Below, in pieces: positions 57,788 through 64,000 of a DNA stretch of 64,000 nucleotides. The translations under genes were made by a program, and so were the position numbers. A model generated the notes under the pieces. The model searched no databases. It was given only the letters and a program-made list of their open reading frames with translations, and was not told the origin of the DNA. Within the stretch, counting starts at the first letter, position 1. Every line of letters begins with the position of its first letter. The DNA is taken from contig CAQUUC010000005.1 of NCBI GenBank assembly GCA_948896235.1, positions 1 through 64,000 on the forward strand. The letters are read 5' to 3'. This stretch comes from an uncultured Clostridia bacterium. GTDB lineage: Bacteria > Bacillota > Clostridia > TANB77 > CAG-508.

Positions 57788-59866
57788 ATGTCGAATGAAG
57801 TTATATTATATGGTATGGGAGTAGTTATTGCTTTATTTGCTGTTGTTGTTATAGCATATATACTTTTACAAAAAAGGATGCAAAATTCAGATGTACAACA
57901 AGTAATGAAACTAAAAGCTGGAGTTGAAACAAATAAATTTTCAATGGATCTTCTTTATCAAAAGCTATATATGTTTTATATAAAAACACCAGGCTTAAAA
58001 AGATATTTAGTTAAGTTAAGAAGAAGATTAGAAATAATTAATATAGAAGATGAATATTTAACTAGAAAACAAACCTCAAAAATATTAACAAATGCGTTAT
58101 TAATAATAGTACCAGTAACAATTGCTGTTATAGTTTTTGCAAAAAGTAATATGTTACTACTTGCAATACTATTAATATTTGAAATATTTATGGTAGAAAC
58201 CTTGATTGAAGGAATGGTAGATAAAGTAGATAATAAACTACTTAAACAACAAATCGATTTCTTCTCAGAGATAAGACATGCATACCATGATACAAATATG
58301 GTTGAAGAAGCAATATATGAAACCTCACAAAATGACGAGTTAGAAATTTCTCGTCAAGCTGAAAAAATTTATGAAGTATTAATATCTGATGATCCAGAAT
58401 CAGAGCTTGAAAAGTATTATGATATAGCACCAAATGCTTATTTAAAAGAGTTTGCAGGAATATCATATTTAACTAGAGAATTTGGGGATAGAAAAGACCA
58501 ACATGGTGCATCTTTATACTTAAAAAATTTAAACAATATTACACAAGAAATGCAAATTGAAATATTAAAAAGAGATAAATTAGATTATGTTTTTCAAAGT
58601 TTATCAGTTATATCAGCGATACCAATTTTACTTATAGAGCCACTTAAAAATTGGGCAGTATCACAATTTGGTTTTACAGGTGCGTTTTATAATGGTAAAG
58701 GTGGATTTATAGTACAAATGATTTTATTAGTATTAACATTTTTGTGTTACATATTAATAAGGAAAATAAAAGATAACTCTTCAACAAATGCTAATGTTAA
58801 AAATACAGAAAATCCATGGCAAGCAAAATTATATAAAAATAAATTTGTAAAGAAAATTGTAGATTTATTTATGCCTAAAAGAGGAAGTAAAGAGTTTAGA
58901 AAAATCACTGGATTGCTAAAAGATGCAGCTTCAAAACAAAAGATGGAATGGCTATATATAAATAAAATTGTACTTTCAATAGTAACTTGCTTTGTATCTA
59001 TATTTATGTTTGCACAATTACATAAAATTGCAATAAATTACATATACGAAGAACCAGATTCGGATTATGATATTGTTGGTCAAATGTCAGCTGCTAATGA
59101 AAAAAAGGCAATGGAAAGAACAAAAAAACATAACCATTTTATAAATAAATTTAAAGGAAAAACAGGAGTAACTAAAGAGGTTATTGCCAATGATATGAAA
59201 TACTCTAACCTTTATGAAGATGCAACAGATGAACAAATAGAGACTGATGCTGAAAAAATTTATACAAAGTTACAAGTAATAAATAGTGAATATTTAAAAT
59301 GGTTTGAATTACTAATTGCAATTGTCTTTTCATTAGTTGCATATATGTGTCCAATTTGGATGTTAATGTTTCAAGTTAAAATGAGACAATTAGATATGGA
59401 AGATGAAGTAATGCAATTCCAAACAATTATATTAATGCTTATGAAAATAGAAAGAATAAATGTAGAAATAATATTAGAATGGTTAGAAAGATATGCAAAT
59501 ATCTTTAAAGAACCAATTACAAAATGTGTGAACAATTATGAAAGTGGTGCTTGGGAAGCTTTAGAAGAATTAAAAAATGATGTATCATATACACAATTTA
59601 TACGTATAGTTGAAAGCCTTCAAGCAGCAGTAGAAAAGATACCAATTAAAGAAGCCTTTGATGAATTAGATACAGAAAGAGCATATTATCAAGAAAAAAG
59701 AAAAGAATCAAATGAAAGATTAATATCAAGAAAAGGTATGATTGGAAAAGTAATTGGATTTGCACCAATGGTATGTTTATTTGTTGGATATCTAATAGTT
59801 CCATTAGTAGTAATAGGAATGACAAGTATGACATCATCATTTAATACAATGATGACTATGGTATAA
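57788..59866 (+). CDS. TadB/TadC-like fused membrane assembly protein
   Basis: 692 residues with two copies of a type II secretion F-like region, separated by a soluble linker. About seven TM helices: 10-28, 112-150, 285-335, 400-425, 500-530, 660-690. Tad systems usually carry two proteins TadB and TadC here, so this appears to be a fusion or an enlarged version. AAAGGAGGT upstream. Follows the ATPase by 40 bp. Confidence 0.78.
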   Translation: MSNEVILYGMGVVIALFAVVVIAYILLQKRMQNSDVQQVMKLKAGVETNKFSMDLLYQKLYMFYIKTPGLKRYLVKLRRRLEIINIEDEYLTRKQTSKILTNALLIIVPVTIAVIVFAKSNMLLLAILLIFEIFMVETLIEGMVDKVDNKLLKQQIDFFSEIRHAYHDTNMVEEAIYETSQNDELEISRQAEKIYEVLISDDPESELEKYYDIAPNAYLKEFAGISYLTREFGDRKDQHGASLYLKNLNNITQEMQIEILKRDKLDYVFQSLSVISAIPILLIEPLKNWAVSQFGFTGAFYNGKGGFIVQMILLVLTFLCYILIRKIKDNSSTNANVKNTENPWQAKLYKNKFVKKIVDLFMPKRGSKEFRKITGLLKDAASKQKMEWLYINKIVLSIVTCFVSIFMFAQLHKIAINYIYEEPDSDYDIVGQMSAANEKKAMERTKKHNHFINKFKGKTGVTKEVIANDMKYSNLYEDATDEQIETDAEKIYTKLQVINSEYLKWFELLIAIVFSLVAYMCPIWMLMFQVKMRQLDMEDEVMQFQTIILMLMKIERINVEIILEWLERYANIFKEPITKCVNNYESGAWEALEELKNDVSYTQFIRIVESLQAAVEKIPIKEAFDELDTERAYYQEKRKESNERLISRKGMIGKVIGFAPMVCLFVGYLIVPLVVIGMTSMTSSFNTMMTMV

Positions 59867-59915
59867 AACTTACTAATTATTATATAAAGACTTTATAGGA
59901 AAGGAATGAATATTA

Positions 59916-60495
59916 ATGGAGAATGCATCAAAAGCTTTAATTATGGCAGGCGAAATATTAATTGGAATATTGGTTATTGGTGTGTTAGTATATGGTTATA
60001 CCAATATTCGTTCCTTAAAAGCAGAAGAACAGGGAGAAATAACGACCGAACAATTAGCAGCATTTAATAGAGAATATGAATCTTATAATAGAAAGCTAAT
60101 TAGAGGTGTGGATGTTATTTCAGTAATAAATAAAGCAATAGATAATAATAGAAAGTATGAATATGAAAATGCATATAATATTTCAATATCCTTCGAACTT
60201 ATAGAGGAACTAGCAGCGTATAAAGAAGTAGAAAAAGAAAATCCTGTAACACATATAAAAGAAACCATCATTGTTAGAGAACCAAGAGCATCTTTAAAGA
60301 AGCGGAACACATACAGTATTTAAAAGTACAGATGGAGCATATCAAACATTATTTAATAGAGCTGTAACAGATGTAGAAACATTTAATGACTTTAAAAGAA
60401 GAGTATTTGATTGTACAGGTATAGAATACAATGACTTAGGAAGAATATGCAAAATGAGCTTTAAAGAAAGAAAAATAGATTATTACACATTATAA
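59916..60495 (+). CDS. Pilin-like protein 1, one CGG shift
   Basis: 192 residues starting MENASKALIMAGEILIGILV, a very short leader directly followed by one TM helix (about 9-28) and a polar outer domain. It shares the N-terminus with the proteins starting at 60517 and 61543. CGG 60303 at SLKKGTHTVFKSTDG. Skipping C extends the protein by 63 residues beyond that point instead of seven. GAAAGGAATG upstream. Possibly a subunit of the Tad-like structure; no standard prepilin cleavage site is visible. Confidence 0.7.
60303..60305 (+). other. CGG +1 site, pilin-like 1
   Basis: P-site AAG. Skipping C gives GGA ACA CAT (Gly-Thr-His). Confidence 0.82.
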
Positions 60496-60516
60496 TATAA
60501 AAAGGCGTGGTGATAG

Positions 60517-60951
60517 ATGGAAAATGCATCAAAAGCTTTAATTATGGCTGCAGAGATTCTACTTGGAATAATACTTTTAACAATATGTGTAGGAGCATAT
60601 TATTCTTGGAATAATCTTGCAAGTGATATAAATAAAGACATAGAATTAACAAAAATACAAGAATTTAATAGCAATTTTACAATATATGACAAATCACTAG
60701 ATTCTAAGGCACATGATTTAACAACTCACGATTTAATATCAATATTAAATTTTGTTAAAGAATATAATAAACAGGTAGATGATTATTCTAAAGTTGTAAT
60801 AACTAGTAATTTTGGAATAGATTCAAATACACAAATAAACAATATGTCTGAATTTATAAGTAAAAATGAAGGTAGCATTTTTAGTTTAAATATACTTAAA
60901 TATAATGAAGTATCAGGAAGAGTTAAAGAAATTAAATTAACTAAAAAATAG
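60517..60951 (+). CDS. Pilin-like protein 2
   Basis: 144 residues starting MENASKALIMAAEILLGIIL, nearly identical over 12 residues to pilin-like protein 1 (the DNA is also nearly identical). Then one TM helix and a polar domain with KIQEFNSNF, similar to the Q-x-FN-x-x-F/Y motif of its neighbours. No CGG shift. 21 bp after the previous gene. Confidence 0.7.
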   Translation: MENASKALIMAAEILLGIILLTICVGAYYSWNNLASDINKDIELTKIQEFNSNFTIYDKSLDSKAHDLTTHDLISILNFVKEYNKQVDDYSKVVITSNFGIDSNTQINNMSEFISKNEGSIFSLNILKYNEVSGRVKEIKLTKK

Positions 60952-61030
60952 AAATATTTTTTGACAAAAAACATACTTATGAGTTGATAAACATTAAAAA
61001 AAATAGTATAATTTAGAAAGGAACATTTTA

Positions 61031-61471
61031 TTGAAAAAGATAGTCATAATTTTTGGAATTATAATAGTTTCATTAGTTTTAATAATAAGTGTATCCTTAA
61101 TTGAAAATAACAAAAATCTATCAAACATAAAAGCTTATAATAAACAATATGAAGAATATTATGAAAAAATAATTTATGGTACAGATGTACTTACATTAAT
61201 ATATAAAGCAACTGACCAAAATCTAAGAAATGAAATAAAAAAAGATGAAAAAGGATATTTTATAGAAAATGATATAAATTCAATAAAAGTTGAAATAAAG
61301 TTACTTTTAGAAGAAAAGTTACTTACATATCAAATGGAAACCTTAATGAATGTTGGACTAGAAGGATTTGTTAAAAACTTTAACTTAATAAAATTTAAAT
61401 GTATAGGAATACAGTATCATAACAATACAAAAAAAGTTAAAAAAATAGTTTTTGAACAAATTGAGGAATAA
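61031..61471 (+). CDS. Pilin-like protein 3, divergent
   Basis: 146 residues from a TTG start with GAAAGGAAC upstream. N-terminal TM helix (about 3-24) but a different leader (MKKIVIIFGIIIVS). Downstream AYNKQYEEYYEKIIYGTDVLTLIYKAT matches pilin-like protein 1 (FNREYESYNRKLIRGVDVISVINKA), so it is a divergent paralog. Confidence 0.65.
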   Translation: MKKIVIIFGIIIVSLVLIISVSLIENNKNLSNIKAYNKQYEEYYEKIIYGTDVLTLIYKATDQNLRNEIKKDEKGYFIENDINSIKVEIKLLLEEKLLTYQMETLMNVGLEGFVKNFNLIKFKCIGIQYHNNTKKVKKIVFEQIEE

Positions 61472-61542
61472 GTTATTAATATTTGGACTATATAAAGTCT
61501 AATTTTAAATATATTAAACAAAAGAAACAGGGAGGAAAAATT

Positions 61543-61968
61543 ATGGAGAACGCTTCAAAAGCACTACTAATAGCAGGTGCTATACTAATTGCTATATTAT
61601 TAATAGGAATAGCTATGATGGTATTCGGTAATATAAACGGAATTACAGGAATGGCTGGACAACAAGTGGATGCATTAGAAATACAAGGATTTAACAGACA
61701 ATTCAAGCAATATGAAGGAGAAAATGTGTCTGGATCAAACGTAAAAACATTAATAAATAATATTAATGCAAGTAATGCTACATATGCTAATGATGCATCA
61801 AAACAAATAGGTGCTGGATCAGGTTCTGGCAATGTAGTTACTGAAAGTGGTACAACTGCAAAAGTGCTTAGTGCTAATATTGGTACTAACTATAGATATA
61901 AAGTAAGCTTTGGAACAGATGCATCAGGATTTATTAATTCAGTTACAGTTGTAAGAGTAACAAAATAA
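61543..61968 (+). CDS. Pilin-like protein 4
   Basis: 141 residues, MENASKALLIAGAILIAILL start, one TM helix, then IQGFNRQFKQYEGENVSGSNVKTLINNINAS and a Gly/Ser-rich segment (GAGSGSGN). GGGAGG lies upstream. The longer frame from 61483 has no ribosome site. It resembles a major, low-complexity pilin. Confidence 0.72.
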   Translation: MENASKALLIAGAILIAILLIGIAMMVFGNINGITGMAGQQVDALEIQGFNRQFKQYEGENVSGSNVKTLINNINASNATYANDASKQIGAGSGSGNVVTESGTTAKVLSANIGTNYRYKVSFGTDASGFINSVTVVRVTK

Positions 61969-61987
61969 AAAAGAAAGAGGATTTATT

Positions 61988-62761
61988 ATGGAAAATGCGG
62001 TAGATGCACTTAAAATGGCTTTTGGAATAATGGTATTTGTTATAGCAATTGCACTTTCAGTATCTGTTATTGGACAAGCAAGAGCAGCATCAGAGGTTGT
62101 TTTCCATTCTAAAGATAGAACAGAGTTTTATGAGTATGCAACAGAAGATACAATAATAGATGTAACAAAAAATGGAGATAGAATAGTAGGAATAGAAACC
62201 ATTATTCCTACTATTCACAGATATGCTAAAGAGCAATTTGCAGTTACAATATTTGATAGTTCAGGAAATCCGATAGTAAGATATGACCTTTGGACAGAAG
62301 GATTTATGTCTAACTGGAATCAAATAGTAAAAAATAAGGACGAGGTAGAGAGCGACAGTAATGCATATAAAGAACTGAAGAGTAGATTACAAACAATACA
62401 AAACGCTGTAAATAGAACAATAAATAAAAATAGAAAAGTAGATGTGGAAAATGATATACAAAAGTTGTATAGAGTTGCTTCAACCACAAATAGAACTATA
62501 ACTGTAGGAGCACCTTGGGGTGGAGATAATGAAAAAATACAAAAAAGAATTACAGCAGATATGTTAGGAAACAGATATGAAATAAATAATATCATATATA
62601 ATCCAAATAGGGAAAAGAAATTAAAAAACTATGAAAATAGTAAATTTATAGAAAAATTTATAGAAATAACAACTAATGGTGAAACTGTAACAGATGATGG
62701 ATATTCTCTTGAAACTATTAAGGGAAATAAGAAACTAGAGATAATATACATATTACAATAA
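61988..62761 (+). CDS. Pilin-like or minor pilin protein 5
   Basis: 257 residues starting MENAVDALKMAFGIMVFVIA, with one TM helix, then a larger outer domain including EVVFHSKDRTEFYEYATEDT. Same short leader style as the other four, longer outer domain, so a minor pilin is a fair guess. GAAAGAGG upstream. Confidence 0.65.
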   Translation: MENAVDALKMAFGIMVFVIAIALSVSVIGQARAASEVVFHSKDRTEFYEYATEDTIIDVTKNGDRIVGIETIIPTIHRYAKEQFAVTIFDSSGNPIVRYDLWTEGFMSNWNQIVKNKDEVESDSNAYKELKSRLQTIQNAVNRTINKNRKVDVENDIQKLYRVASTTNRTITVGAPWGGDNEKIQKRITADMLGNRYEINNIIYNPNREKKLKNYENSKFIEKFIEITTNGETVTDDGYSLETIKGNKKLEIIYILQ

Positions 62762-62776
62762 TAAGGAGGAATTAAT

Positions 62777-63319
62777 ATGGGAGGAGACACATTAATAACT
62801 GTGGTTGCTATATTTTTAGCTGCTATTCTAATGTTTGTATTTCCATTAATGTCAATATCAGAAAGAAATGATGATATATCATTATTATCAGTTCAAACAT
62901 CTACAGTAGAATTTGTAGATAACATTCGTTCTACAGGAAAAATAACTCTAGATAATTATGATAAATATCTTCAAAACTTATCTGCTACAGGAAATAGCTA
63001 TGATGTTGAAATATCAGTTAAAGTACTAGACGAAAATCCTGGTAAAAAAGGTGCAGAAACAAATACAACAAAAATAGGAGAAAATATCTATTATACTATT
63101 TATACTTCACAAATTGAAGAAGAGTTAGGTATAGGAAAAGTTAATCCAAAAAGTACTACAAAATTATTAAAAGAAGGAGATATAGTATCTGTAAGTGTTA
63201 AAAATACAAATACTACTATAGCCCAAATGCTTAAAAACTTCTTCTACAGTATATCAGGAAATGATACATATAGTATAGAAGCTTCACATTCAGGAGTTGT
63301 TATGACAAATGGAAAATAG
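62777..63319 (+). CDS. TadE/pilin-like membrane-anchored protein 6
   Basis: 180 residues with an N-terminal TM helix (about 6-26) and a polar outer domain (EFVDNIRSTGKITLDNYDKYL). The arrangement resembles TadE-like minor pseudopilins. AAGGAGG upstream; it starts 15 bp after gene 5. Confidence 0.62.
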   Translation: MGGDTLITVVAIFLAAILMFVFPLMSISERNDDISLLSVQTSTVEFVDNIRSTGKITLDNYDKYLQNLSATGNSYDVEISVKVLDENPGKKGAETNTTKIGENIYYTIYTSQIEEELGIGKVNPKSTTKLLKEGDIVSVSVKNTNTTIAQMLKNFFYSISGNDTYSIEASHSGVVMTNGK

Positions 63320-63344
63320 ATAAGAGAGGCAAAGGTGATATAAA

Positions 63345-64000
63345 ATGAAATTACAAAACATGGCGGTTATATTTGCAATAATTATTATACCTATGACCTT
63401 AATTTTATCAGCATATATTGGTATTCAAATAGATACAGCAAGTTTACAACGAGAATACGATACTAAATTATTAGACGCAACACACGATGCAGTTGTTGCG
63501 TTTCAATTGAATTCTATGCAAAATAATTATTCTACAAATGCAGATTCCTTAAGAAGAGATGTTAAGGCTTCTATAAATGCATTTTTTACTTCACTTGCAA
63601 CAAATTTAAGAGTGCCAGGTGAAAATGCAAATTATATTACACAATATATACCAGCAGTAGTAGTAACTTTATATGATGGATATTATATATATTCACCAAT
63701 GGAGATGGAGTATAAAGATAATAATGATGTTGTAAAAACAAGATATGAACATATTCTAAAACCATATATACACTATTCAGTAAGATACCAAACTGGAAAT
63801 TGTGATATAGTGGTAAATTATTCATTAGATAATTATATTACAGTATATGGTTATATGAATAATGAATATGTTTCGAAAGCTGGTTATTTAATAGTAAGTG
63901 ATGTAGCAAATGATGGAAGTCAATATAAGGGTGTAACAATAACAGATAATACTGCAAAGGAATATTATAAAAGTGCAAAAGAATTTACAGATTGGGTAAA
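63345..64000 (+). CDS. TadE/TadG-like protein, cut by window end
   Basis: 218 codons visible and open to the window end. Starts MKLQNMAVIFAIIIIPMTLI with a TM helix (about 8-28), followed by LQREYDTKLLDATHDAVVAFQLN, a pattern of TadE/TadG-like pseudopilins that have a long extracellular part. AAAGGTG upstream. 25 bp after the previous gene, so in the same operon. Confidence 0.65.
   Translation, partial: MKLQNMAVIFAIIIIPMTLILSAYIGIQIDTASLQREYDTKLLDATHDAVVAFQLNSMQNNYSTNADSLRRDVKASINAFFTSLATNLRVPGENANYITQYIPAVVVTLYDGYYIYSPMEMEYKDNNDVVKTRYEHILKPYIHYSVRYQTGNCDIVVNYSLDNYITVYGYMNNEYVSKAGYLIVSDVANDGSQYKGVTITDNTAKEYYKSAKEFTDWV

Noticed and set aside
60083..60310. Antisense ORFs overlapping the pilin-like and other genes
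   Set aside because: They have no ribosome sites or family features and arise from the AT-rich code on the opposite strand.

Overview
The window is a chromosomal segment of a very AT-rich, spore-forming Firmicute of the class Clostridia, probably an uncultured gut anaerobe. It carries sporulation genes (spoIIGA, sigE, sigG, yqfC, yqfD, bofA, an alpha/beta SASP, a pdaA-like deacetylase), pyruvate formate-lyase, GatB-type tRNA amidation, an Agr peptide system, a glmS ribozyme and AGA-dominated arginine usage. Assignment below class is inference.

The main result is a translational rule. In native genes whose product can be recognised, the codon CGG is never read as arginine. All 24 in-frame CGG codons I found in 19 such genes sit where the reading frame must move by +1. 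The C is skipped and the next three bases, always GGA, GGT or GGG, restore the conserved protein as glycine. Affected genes include dnaG (2 sites), recO (3 sites, two in tandem), tgt, uvrC, spoIIGA, sigE, yqfD, agrC, a BI-1 protein, a metal permease (2), a PdaA-like deacetylase, two ParA-like proteins (2+1) and pilin-like proteins. The preceding codon varies freely, so this is not an ordinary slippery site. Many CGG triplets lie out of frame in the same genes and do nothing. Three GC-richer, foreign-looking ORFs (25980-26462, 28787-29185, 29746-30048) do use CGG in frame as arginine. The simplest model is an unassigned CGG codon at which the ribosome slips +1 onto GGN-Gly. I annotate these genes as single CDSs and list every site.

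Layout. 1-2763: gatB end, rpsT, and rpsF-ssb-rpsR. 2810-7911: a small ORF, a YefM/YoeB-type toxin-antitoxin pair, a patatin-like phospholipase, pflB-pflA. 7987-18109: metal permease, membrane metallopeptidase-queA, XRE regulator, prepilin-like Ig-domain protein, Rpn-type nuclease, tgt, WG-repeat protein, TIGR04086 protein. 18210-23266: dUTPase, CarD, dnaG-rpoD. 23364-23768: tRNA-Met and tRNA-Leu. 24100-30048: spoIIGA-sigE, sigG inverted, CaCA exchanger, yaaL and bofA, interrupted by three foreign-looking ORFs. 30172-38440: glmS with ribozyme, BI-1, hpt, a structured leader, uvrC, ispH, rRNA methyltransferase, RluA. 38658-41587: agrB-agrD facing agrA-agrC. 41971-50173: HipA-like kinase, pdaA-like, yqfC-yqfD, unknown gene, ybeY, dgkA-PAP2, DUF3048, era. 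50235-53159: yqzL-recO, hpf, SASP, HAD phosphatase. 53299-64000: a Tad-like secretion/pilus locus (CpaB-like, two ParA-like, CpaF-like ATPase, a double TadB/C-like membrane protein, and a series of short pilin-like proteins) running off the end.
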